A DNA stretch of 64,000 nt, from positions 62,001 through 126,000 of the forward strand of contig JAVYIG010001045.1 in NCBI GenBank assembly GCA_035222895.1, written 5' to 3'. This document shows, piece by piece, positions 25,741 to 31,200 of this stretch. How positions within the stretch are numbered: position 1 is the first letter of the stretch; each line of letters opens with the position of its first letter. The notes beneath the pieces were generated by a model. The model searched no databases and was not told the DNA's origin. It saw nothing but the letters and a program-made list of their open reading frames with translations. Both the position numbers and the translations under genes were made by a program. Source of the stretch: Strongylocentrotus droebachiensis (Eukaryota > Echinodermata > Echinoidea > Camarodonta > Strongylocentrotidae).

Positions 25741-27574
25741 TTGTTTTATTTTTTTATTTTTTTTATTTAAAGATTAATTTTACTTGCAATAATTGGTTCA
25801 ATATTTCCAGTAACTGTTATAGGTTGTTCATCCATCTATTATCATTTATTTATATATACATGACTTTAGATATGAACAATAATGTTAACTTTATCTTTTA
25901 TCATTTTTATTGTACATTTCTATGATCATTCCTGTTTTTATGCACTACTGCATTGTACATTGTATATGTTGGTATTAATAAACCGAAATTGAATTGAAAA
26001 AAAGAAGAAAAAAATTGAATAAATAAACAAACTACCAATATGTCTTCTTGTTTAATTTTTATTATGAAATATCCTTAACATGTCTGTTAAAAAATACAAG
26101 TGTAATCGTGTTGTACAGTTTTATACAGTCTCTTCTTTTGAAAAATTAACAAGTTGATGTACCTTGTCCCATCCTTTTTTCTTTTCTTTTTTTTTGGAGG
26201 GAGGAGGGGATGTACATATATCTACATCTACTCAAATGTTCCATTGTCGATAAAATCTTCAGTTACTAAACATAAGGCGGATGTACAGTGTAGACTAGTT
26301 CTATATTAATAATGATAGTTACTTACTTTACTTTAATACATGCACACGATGTCGTACATGTAGGTCTACTCTAACTTCTAAGTCTGTTCATCGATCCAGG
26401 ATTATTCCATGGTTACTGCTATTTGTTGAGGGAGGAGATTGTGTGCTAACATGAGGCAACGGACAACACAGTTGGAACAACCTTCCTGAAATTGCCATTA
26501 ATGCCTCTTCAAGTCTAAACTTGAAAATCATTGGAAGCACCATCCGCTGAAATACTGCCCATACCAATGCAGATCCAATGTAGTAAAGAGGGGCACATGT
26601 AGTTGAAGCTTCAAGCCTCAACATCAAAGTAAGTACGGTAAGTAGTAAACACCTAGACCAGCTCATACAAGGCTTGGATTCTTTGACAAGTGACTATCAA
26701 GACTATATTTACGAGTTGACCGACCCAGCTGCCACAACGTTTTCTGGGAGACCGTTCCACAACTCCACAACTCTATTGCTAAAAAGAGTTTTCTAATATC
26801 CAGCCTTGAATATTTTTATCCATTTTTTTAGATTGACCTCGAGTTCTAGTCTATCTTCTGTACTCATCTTAAATGGAATCTCTTGCACAGTGTACAAGCC
26901 ATTCAAGTACTTGTACGATCATGCACCCCTTCTACGCCTGTAAACAAGAGTTGGTAAATTTCTGAGGCCAGAGTTAATCTTTGTTGCACGTCTTTGTACT
27001 ATTTATCCTGTTCTCCTATTCCTAATCAATTAAATTTAGATCTCGATCTACAGACTTAGATCTACATCATGTACAGTAATCAGAATATCTATTGGTTAGA
27101 TCAAGTTATAAATCAAAATATACAATAATTTAATTGACTATGAACATGATATAATGAAATTTACATGATCAGAGAAAGACAGGAAGAAAAAAGTTAATGA
27201 CGAGGCCCGACTCCCTGAGCTGCGTCAATCTCTTTTGCATGTTTATTTTGAATCATTCATCTTAGTTTAAAAAAGGAGGTTTTCATTAACAAGTCTATAC
27301 AGGGTTTACTTTATTAAATAGTCTATATTTAATGCGTTAATTTAGTTAAGATGTTATTCGCTTCAGCGTCATCAACTTACAAGCTCTCTGCAAATGGCGC
27401 CGTTGGTTGCGTTTTTGTGAGAATGTGTTCTGCGACTGAAAATCCAAAATAACTGTTCTCCGGTCCTTCTTTGATGACTGGCAATCTTGTTTCAAAGTTA
27501 AAACATAAAGTTCTCTCTACAACTGCTACTAAAACACACAAAATTGTCGCCAAAGCGACGGGTATCTTCGTCAT
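622..27574 (-). CDS. Integrin alpha gene A, 5' part (14 coding exons, continues off left edge)
   Basis: This is a single-pass cell-surface adhesion receptor subunit that would pair with an integrin beta chain. Fourteen exons join in phase to 639 codons: 27381-27574, 12968-13089, 11282-11361, 10033-10239, 9056-9147, 8421-8485 or 8254-8318, 7708-7912, 6973-7081, 6050-6155, 4710-4965, 3761-3862, 2088-2149, 1430-1590 and 622-777. Order: signal peptide, FG-GAP repeats (LLIVGAP, MGVPGS, YIAGAPR, LIVGAPQ, DIAIGAP, EIAIGA), calcium loops (DLNGDG, DINLDG, DLDGNG), then the thigh with paired cysteines. No I-domain is inserted. The SQGPGG...CAHR and CQAG motifs match the laminin-binding group (ITGA3/6/7). 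The stop, calf domains and membrane anchor would lie left of the window. Oddities are the acceptor array at exon 2, the duplicated exon 6 and a SINE-borne donor at exon 4. Family call is firm; subtype is inferred from remembered vertebrate sequences. Confidence 0.93.
778..2087 (-). other. Gene A introns around exon 13
   Basis: AT-rich intron. It holds a partial copy of the exon 14 acceptor region at 903-930 (AGCCAGCCTGCAAGA), a LINE-like 3' tail of TTGAA repeats at about 945-965, and a SINE-tail-like segment at 1765-1835. No further exon was recognised apart from exon 13. Confidence 0.6.
1430..1590 (-). CDS. Gene A exon 13 (thigh)
   Basis: Encodes INFDIEAEGVRRSKVLNSRV, then VFEDSG...VDEACTPEYNVVLK. 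The single Cys pairs in the thigh disulfide of related alphas. Acceptor CTCGCAG, donor GTGAGA. Confidence 0.9.
2088..2149 (-). CDS. Gene A exon 12 (62-nt thigh micro-exon)
   Basis: Found by phase and homology: acceptor ATAAAG at 2151-2150, donor GTAAGT at 2087. It encodes FTVQLCMSYYCLAPAFNDPV after a split cysteine, aligning with the C.D..VCFSY segment of ITGA7. Its length (2 mod 3) exactly reconciles the phases of exons 11 and 13. Confidence 0.85.
2390..2660. repeat. Degenerate CGCTA-rich tandem-like region
   Basis: GC-richer than its surroundings, with recurring GCTAGCG, GTGCATGC and CGCTATTG motifs at irregular spacing. The 87-codon frame here has no recognisable domain and lies in a gene A intron. 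Confidence 0.45.
2929..3438. mobile_element. TTAA-type MITE in gene A intron 11
   Basis: About 510 bp bounded by inverted repeats TTAAAGGTAATACAAAGTTT (from 2929) and its complement (to 3438). Non-coding. TTAA ends suggest a piggyBac- or Kolobok-like source. Confidence 0.8.
3761..3862 (-). CDS. Gene A exon 11 (propeller-thigh junction)
   Basis: Encodes RGRPVINIEAQLTLSVTELD then PNTTNCEYSGKDSL. RPVI at the start of the thigh is near-invariant in alpha chains. Ends in phase 2. Confidence 0.92.
3863..4709 (-). other. Gene A intron 10 with SINE tail and LINE fragment
   Basis: 4195-4375 resembles a SINE 3' part (GGAGCATCTTGGGCACCTTG, then ATTATTATTATA). 4378-4672 on the minus strand reads, with stops, VYVGHVMSGGGSQKVLMEGI and VEGKREMGRQ, the C-terminal signature of an RTE/Jockey-type LINE ORF2. 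The LINE piece is old and non-functional. Confidence 0.65.
4710..4965 (-). CDS. Gene A exon 10 (blades six and seven)
   Basis: Encodes DIAIGAPYENNGEGAVYIYL...FGYSISGGVDLDGNGFPEIA, then IGAYEVQQIAVLR. Two FG-GAP signatures and the DLDGNGFPEIAIGA loop close the propeller. Ends in phase 2 at GTGAGC. Confidence 0.95.
4972..5320 (+). mobile_element. Dispersed ~350-bp repeat abutting exon 10
   Basis: The same sequence (ATCTGAGATGCA ... TATCAGTGTCTGTGATATGG ... GCAGCATGAGCTAAATC) occurs at 37957-38315 and, inverted, at 61779-62135. It starts a few bases from the exon 10 acceptor. Confidence 0.8.
5815..5955. mobile_element. Palindromic MITE (ATGACAAATGACAAAA family)
   Basis: About 140 bp with arms CAATGACAAATGACAAAAAT and ...TGTCATTTGTCACTGATGAC. 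A second copy lies at 30763-30885. Confidence 0.75.
6050..6155 (-). CDS. Gene A exon 9 (sixth blade)
   Basis: Encodes GTFENVEPIKLTGKIDSLFG, then QVVTNIGDINLDGFE, carrying the calcium loop GDINLDGF. Ends in phase 1 at GTGAGA. Confidence 0.93.
6340..6720. mobile_element. Dispersed repeat in gene A intron 8
   Basis: Shares long stretches, in inverse orientation, with 32410-32660 (CTATCCAGACCGGAT, GGCGATTTCCCGGCAAAAT, CCAAAACTGGTCTA). No coding homology recognised. Confidence 0.6.
6973..7081 (-). CDS. Gene A exon 8 (fifth blade)
   Basis: Encodes YDDLIVGAPQYFRR...GGEGGRVYIYLNKARD: FG-GAP motif LIVGAP and the strand VYIYLN. Phases 2 to 0. Confidence 0.93.
7085..7705 (-). other. Gene A intron 7
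   Basis: No exon seen. 7530-7690 carries a dispersed repeat (GATCATCTAGCATA, GCAAGGTTCTGGAATCAT) also present near 18855-19015, 19495-19690 and 32640-32810. Confidence 0.55.
7708..7912 (-). CDS. Gene A exon 7 (fourth blade)
   Basis: Encodes FSVASAKLMDGNVQTYIAGA, then PRSESMGAVLTL...SSSFGYDVAAADLNGDG. Shows AGAPR..GAV, the FGY..A.ADLNGDG calcium-loop pattern, and a GTAAGT donor in phase 2. Confidence 0.93.
8254..8318 (-). CDS. Gene A exon 6b (X1/X2-position exon, downstream copy)
   Basis: A second 65-nt copy with its own acceptor (CTTTTCAG) and the same CTAG/GTAAAC donor, encoding SNNLITPLDYENNKVGFNSY then L. Adjacent intron sequence is duplicated too. Same entry and exit phases as 6a, as in mutually exclusive exons. 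Confidence 0.88.
8421..8485 (-). CDS. Gene A exon 6a (X1/X2-position exon, upstream copy)
   Basis: 65 nt encoding SINLITPLDYENNKVGFNSY then L; the closing NSYLG is shared with vertebrate alphas. A second acceptor 15 nt upstream (exon start 8500) would add five in-frame residues (PNSIR). Its length is not a multiple of three, so it and exon 6b cannot both be used. Confidence 0.88.
8760..8962. mobile_element. Inverted-repeat element (AAACCTGTCT family)
   Basis: Ends AGTTAAACCTGTCTATTAAG and ...CACTAAGACAGGTTTGAGTG are inverted. Related CAGTCAAACCTGCTTTAGC elements lie at 38712-38900 and 59203-59360, and fragments at 21010 and 61495. Confidence 0.65.
9056..9147 (-). CDS. Gene A exon 5 (third blade)
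   Basis: Encodes LKYTDSTSVSEYIMGVPG then SDNWLGGIALANV; GVPGSDNWLGG matches the family GAPGxxNWxG motif. Ends in phase 2 at GTAAGT, compatible with both following exon 6 copies. Confidence 0.9.
9308..9358 (-). pseudogene. Decayed duplicate of gene A exon 5
   Basis: After a good acceptor (CTTCCAG) the sequence reads INYSAPTSVAEYIVKV, clearly related to LKYTDSTSVSEYIMGV of exon 5 some 200 bp downstream. Homology fades after about 51 nt and no proper GT donor is seen. Probably a relic of exon duplication; an alternative exon is possible but unlikely. Confidence 0.7.
9658..10034 (-). mobile_element. tRNA-derived SINE that supplies the exon 4 donor
   Basis: The 5' head (10034 downward) begins GGGTGAGTTGGCTCAGTCGG, a tRNA-like acceptor stem plus A box, and has a B box GGTTCAAATCC about 45 nt further on. 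The head's 3' arm CCCACCC pairs with GGGTGAG at six of seven positions. A GAAGAAG-type tail follows. Near-identical 9-bp duplications ATGTCACAA (10035-10043) and ATGCCACAA (9649-9657) flank it. The first lies inside exon 4. Confidence 0.85.
10033..10239 (-). CDS. Gene A exon 4 (second propeller blade)
   Basis: Encodes ACAHRHIYQP...GLGKCYF...YCQAGTDVDVTR, 69 codons. CAHR, GKCY and C-Q-A-G are conserved alpha-chain landmarks. The last two G residues and the GTGAGT donor belong to the head of a SINE inserted at this spot. Confidence 0.88.
10240..11281 (-). other. Gene A intron 3
   Basis: AT-rich, with ATG/ATA trinucleotide runs (10255-10320, 10450-10490) and a stretch at 10530-10600 resembling a LINE 3' end. 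No exon seen. Confidence 0.5.
11282..11361 (-). CDS. Gene A exon 3
   Basis: Encodes NTDSDIKDNQWLGVAVVSQG then PGGPVA. The NQWLGV..SQGPGG motif is diagnostic of laminin-type integrin alphas. Enters in phase 1 and ends in phase 0 at GTAAGT. Confidence 0.9.
11395..11745. repeat. 36-bp-like minisatellite
   Basis: Seven or more imperfect copies of AGAATATTTCAAGAATATGT followed by ACAATTGGTTA, with variable spacers containing TACATGTA. The 126-codon open frame across it is a repeat artefact in gene A intron 2. Confidence 0.8.
11800..12965 (-). other. Gene A intron 2, remainder
   Basis: AT-rich with scattered TACATGTA motifs. No exon, clear transposon or conserved frame recognised. Confidence 0.5.
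12968..13089 (-). CDS. Gene A exon 2, minimal form (first FG-GAP repeat)
   Basis: It encodes LIVGAPIYQTNIDAIKPGG, then a TCPF...YSDCTVLELDENG segment, the same layout as vertebrate ITGA6/7 where a cysteine pair follows the first GAP motif. The donor is GTAAGT at 12967. The acceptor is the last of a tandem series, and upstream acceptors would extend the exon by whole multiples of 42 or 43 codons. Confidence 0.9.
14723..15479. mobile_element. Insertion splitting the last unit of the acceptor array
   Basis: About 757 bp interrupts copy 14 between the exonic part (ending 14722) and its splice acceptor (resuming at 15480). Its right half is an imperfect inverted repeat around 15308-15475 (GAAATAGTTGTTTTTATACG and its complement). 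No coding content was recognised and clear target duplications were not found. Confidence 0.7.
15841..16125. repeat. Tandem duplication of a TTAA-element fragment (146-bp period)
   Basis: The block starting GTGAGGGAAGTTCTAAATTA at 15841 repeats at 15987. It matches, inverted, the left end of the element at 60404-60940 (CCCATTTGCAGGCCC, TTAGAACTTCCC). Confidence 0.75.
16119..17752. repeat. Palindromic array of a 316-bp tRNA-like SINE unit
   Basis: Two units in minus orientation are followed by three in plus orientation, meeting at about 16783 in a large near-perfect palindrome. Each unit contains a tRNA-like block: A-box-like TGGCCTGGTGGTAGAG and B box GGTTCAAATCC, with ends GGACCAG and CTGGTTCC able to pair. 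The loop CCGGCAA lacks the U33 expected in a working tRNA. Copies repeat every 316 bp almost without change. Identical 65-codon frames starting MAGSNPAGSK are artefacts of this repeat. Confidence 0.88.
18378..18437. repeat. (GA)n microsatellite
   Basis: About 30 GA dinucleotides flanked by purine-rich sequence, in intron 1 of gene A. Confidence 0.95.
20205..20299. repeat. 95-bp near-perfect palindrome
   Basis: Arms of about 45 bp (ACAAATCAAATTCTCACACA ... ATTCTGGTG) meet at a TTAA centre with essentially one indel. Able to extrude a cruciform or form an RNA hairpin. Probably a minimal foldback element. Confidence 0.9.
20399..20535. repeat. G-rich polypurine tract
   Basis: About 135 bp of (GGGGA)/(GGGGGGA) with no pyrimidine on the plus strand. 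Candidate for G-quadruplex or triplex structure. On the transcribed strand of gene A the pre-mRNA is C/U-rich. Confidence 0.9.
25690..25740. repeat. (CT)n(AT)n compound microsatellite
   Basis: A run of CT followed directly by AT dinucleotides, within a LINE-tail-like AT-rich area. Confidence 0.9.
26640..27010 (-). mobile_element. LINE ORF2 C-terminal fragment
   Basis: Minus-strand pieces read QRRATKINSGLRNLPTLVYR, then SYKYLNGLYTV and a late VVELWNGLPENVV, the usual order at the C-terminus of CR1/RTE-type LINE reverse transcriptases. Interrupted by stops and truncated at both ends. Located about 400 bp downstream of gene A exon 1. Confidence 0.7.
27381..27574 (-). CDS. Gene A exon 1: signal peptide and start of propeller
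   Basis: The ATG at 27574 opens a hydrophobic leader (residues about 5-24, VALATILCVLVAVV) followed by FNFETRLPV...YFGFSVAEH, the standard mature integrin alpha N-terminus. The exon ends in phase 2 at a GTAAGT donor (27380). Joined to exon 2 it gives FAES-LLIVGAP, as expected for the family. Confidence 0.92.
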
Positions 27575-28196
27575 TATTGATGATGATTCTGCCCACTACA
27601 CTGAAAGCCGCTGAGTTACGCTGTCAGATCTACGCCAACGATAAGCTGCTGTAAACTTCGCCGGTCCCACTCGTGCAGGCATCTGCTAGAACACACCCAA
27701 ATGACAGCAGAGATTGCGGGCTAGGTTAGCTCCGATTACTCATGCTAATGATAGCTTGTGTATGTATAGTTTCGGTATCGCGGACGAATCCATTTAGCAA
27801 GTATGCTCATGTAAACAAAATAAACAAATTACTTGAGAGCTTATAAATTAAAATAATTCTTTATTAGTTATGATAAGTCAACTTTGATATATGATGACTG
27901 CTATAAGTTGTAAATATTATGTACCTATATAGATTTGTTGCTCAAAGTTTGATAACAATATGGAACTATTTTAGTACGGTGCACTGATATTTTGTTTATT
28001 TGATTTGCATTTCGGTTCTGAGAGGTCATGTAGAAAAGTATACGGCAGTGCAGTGAATACGTACCAGCTGTAATATGCAGTACAGTCGAACGTAACTTCC
28101 ATGTCATTTCCACTGTAGAAGGCATTTCACAACTTGTTTTAAGAAGAACATCTTTTTTTGATTTGTACTTTTTGTGATATTCTCCTCATTTCGAAA
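27575..28196. promoter_or_regulatory. Shared intergenic promoter region of gene A and BLOC1S1
   Basis: 622 bp separate the two divergent start codons, so both 5' UTRs and core promoters must lie here. No TATA box or other core element was identified with confidence. The gene A side (about 27575-27740) is more GC-rich than the BLOC1S1 side. Role inferred from gene geometry. Confidence 0.6.
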
Positions 28197-28257
28197 ATGT
28201 TGTCCTCCATGCTTAAGGAGCATCAGGCAAAGCAGGTTTCTAGGCGAGAAGTTCAAG
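28197..28257 (+). CDS. BLOC1S1: BLOC1S1 exon 1
   Basis: Encodes MLSSMLKEHQAKQVSRREVQ. The ATG at 28197 matches the human start. Donor GTAAAT, phase 1. Confidence 0.95.
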
Positions 28258-31200
28258 GTAAATTAATATCTATAAATTAGTTTAATTGCAAAAATTGTTC
28301 AGTATGATAGTAGACTATCAGATTAAACATGAAGATTTACTGTCACGATCATGTCTTCAATATGTATACCGGTAATAGACAGGAAAATCTGTCTACGTCT
28401 GTACTAGTTTGGCTAGGAGGGATTAGACCACCAAGGGTGGTCACTGACAGGTGGCTATCTCATCAACTCAGCTCTCAATTAACATAAGAAAAAGAGGATC
28501 ATGGGGGACAAATCGTCACCGATTAGGCATTGTTTTCTACACTGTATATAGAGGGAGCAAGTAGCTACAAGTAGTACAGTGGAGCTTTAAACATATTTTT
28601 TTTCAATGAAACCAGACGTTTTCTCGGGGGAACGTATCCCTGAACAAAAGAGATTGATTGTTTGGTCTAATTAATATGCTTTTATAATTGTGTACGTGTT
28701 GCTGTCCTAAAAACTTATATTCATGTCGATCTTTGAAGCTTTTACAAATCAGAATTTTACAATCATGTGGATGTGTTTGTTGATTTACTGATACAGGCAC
28801 TGCATTACATCTAGATGAAAAATTAGACCTCGGTATGGGGCAATTCCACGGTAACGGAAGGACACTCAGACAAGATTTTTGAACTTCAGGTTCATACTAA
28901 AAGAAATGTTTTATTAGTATGTATTAAACTATGGGGAACAAAATGTGTTTCAGTCAAGTGGAAAGCTTCATCAACTTCACAAAGTTTGGATAAACACTAA
29001 TTAACTGGAAAAACCATGTCTATTTTTATGTCCTTCCGTTACCGAGACAATTAATATGCACATTCTTAAACTACTTAACTATAATGACAATTTTTTTTGG
29101 GAGAATTAAAGGCACTTATATAGGTATTATATCTGTACTGTTTCACATCTTATACTAATAAAACAGTTCTTTTAGTATGAACCTGAAGTTCAAAAATCTT
29201 GTCTGAGTGTCCTTCCGTTACCGTGGAATTGCCCTATAATCATATCCACGGTAGACAGGTTGTAATGGTTGTAATGAATATTTTGCTTATTCGACATCCT
29301 AGTCTAGCACTGAGATTTATGTCATGACATTTCTATCAACAGAGAAGAGGAAGAAGGAAGCTGCTGTTGCTGCTACTGCTGTCACAAGGTCTTTGGTGGA
29401 GAATCTAAACAGCAGGTTTGTCATAATTCTGTCTTTCATCAACACTATCTAATACATTCAACAAATATATAGTTAGATGCTGCTTGTAAGTGTCGGCTTG
29501 CATGGTGATGTAGATATACAGTAGGTTTGCGGTTGAACCATGTGTGTGAGAGAGAGAGAGGTTTGAGGAGTCCTGAACAGGACTCTGACTCGGTAATCTT
29601 TCTTGGAGGAGTGTAGTCCTGAAGCAAACTATTGTTCTTCCCTATATCGGTCAAGCCTCTCACAAGATTCAATGTATCCTTCAAGCAGCAGACATCCAAG
29701 TTCGACACAGTTCCTCCAACAAACTCCATTCGATACTCTACTCCCACAAAGACAAGCATCCAAACCACAAGAAAGCTGGAGTCTACAAAATACCATGCGA
29801 ATGTGGAAAAGTCTACATTGGTGAAACGGGGAGAAATCTGGAAACAAGACTCAAGGAGCACAGAACCAGCTTCAGACTCAGCGATTGGGATAAGTCCGCC
29901 ATCGTCAAACACGCCCAGCAACACGAACACACCATCGAATGGGATAACAGTCATCTCATCTCCATAATGAAACACTGGCATACACGCCGAATCCGAGAAG
30001 CCATCGAAATTCACCGCCACAACACCGTGCCCCAAGACTCAGGACTATACATCAACGACATCTGGAAACCTCTCATCAACAAGTACCCGGTCACTCCTCC
30101 TCCTCCACCACCGCCTCCAGCACCGCCTCCAGCACCGCCCTCACCACCCCGACAGACACCCGTACATCAACCACCGCCACCCGCCGAACCCTCAAAGCAG
30201 CCGCCAGCCTCGCAGCTACACTGCACAGCAGACGACAACAGACTACAACGCCGCCTACGTCGGGGACACACACAGCGTCTCGCCGACAACACACCCCACT
30301 CATCAACTCGAAACTCTCCTAAGTCCGCAACCCGGAGACTCCAGCCCAGACGGAAAGTCAGACGAATTACCAGCCGACCATCCATGCCCACCCGATGACT
30401 CAAGCCGACATACGGTCACCTATTTTTCCCTGACGTCCGCACACCGGTGACTTAAGCTCACGCACGCCAGCTATTCCCCACTCCTGACGACGGATAGTCA
30501 ACCTGTTCGAAACGTCGAGCCACTCATCCTCTCCAAGCGCTATAGTTCTCCTGAGAACTATATGCCAAGAAAGATAACAAACAGTCCTTTTCAGGACTAC
30601 ACTCCTCCAAGAAAGATTACCGAGTCAGAGTCCTGTTCAGGACTCCTCAAACCTCTCTCTCTCTCACACACATGGTGCAACCGCAAACCTACTGTAAATA
30701 TATAGTTGTTGCAAAAAACATTACTGTAGGAGACGCAGTGGCTCAGTGGTAGAGCATTTAATTTAATGACAAATGACAAAAATTGGTCAACAAATCTGCT
30801 GATAACCAATCAGAACCAAGGATTTCACTAGCTTACAACAAAAACTGTCATTTGTCACTGATGATAAATTTTGTGAAATGGAGCCTGGGAGGTCCTGGGT
30901 TGGAAACCAAGTCAATGCGCTAGTACCCTTTGGTTAAAGCCCCACTGTCCTACTTGTAGCTACTTGCTCCCTCTATATAGAAAACTTCTCCAATCGGTGC
31001 TTGTTGGTCCCCCATGATCCTCTTTTTCTTATGTTAGTTGAGAGCTGAGTTAATGAGATAGCCACCTGTCAGTGACCTCGCTGTGTGGTCTAATCCCTTC
31101 AGGCCCAGTAGTATTGACGGTCTTTAAGGCATTAATCCTCATTACCAAGTCCGTCGGAGAGCACTTAAAGCCTTCGGTCCCCTGGTTGCTTACTTACAAG

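Larger units (their letters stand above)
17753..27380 (-). other. Gene A intron 1, distal part
   Basis: Roughly 9.6 kb of AT-rich DNA with very frequent self-complementary TACATG/CATGTA runs (for example 21490-21510, 22470-22485, 23635-23655), dispersed repeats at 18855-19015 and 19495-19690, and a possible LINE 3' end near 25390-25440 (repeated TTTGAAACA). No exon with convincing splice sites and homology was seen, and short frames are not conserved-looking. Confidence 0.55.

Noticed and set aside
30091-30403. Proline-rich and basic frames as a host gene
   Set aside because: Part of the Penelope-like fossil between its inverted repeats, not a BLOC1S1 exon.
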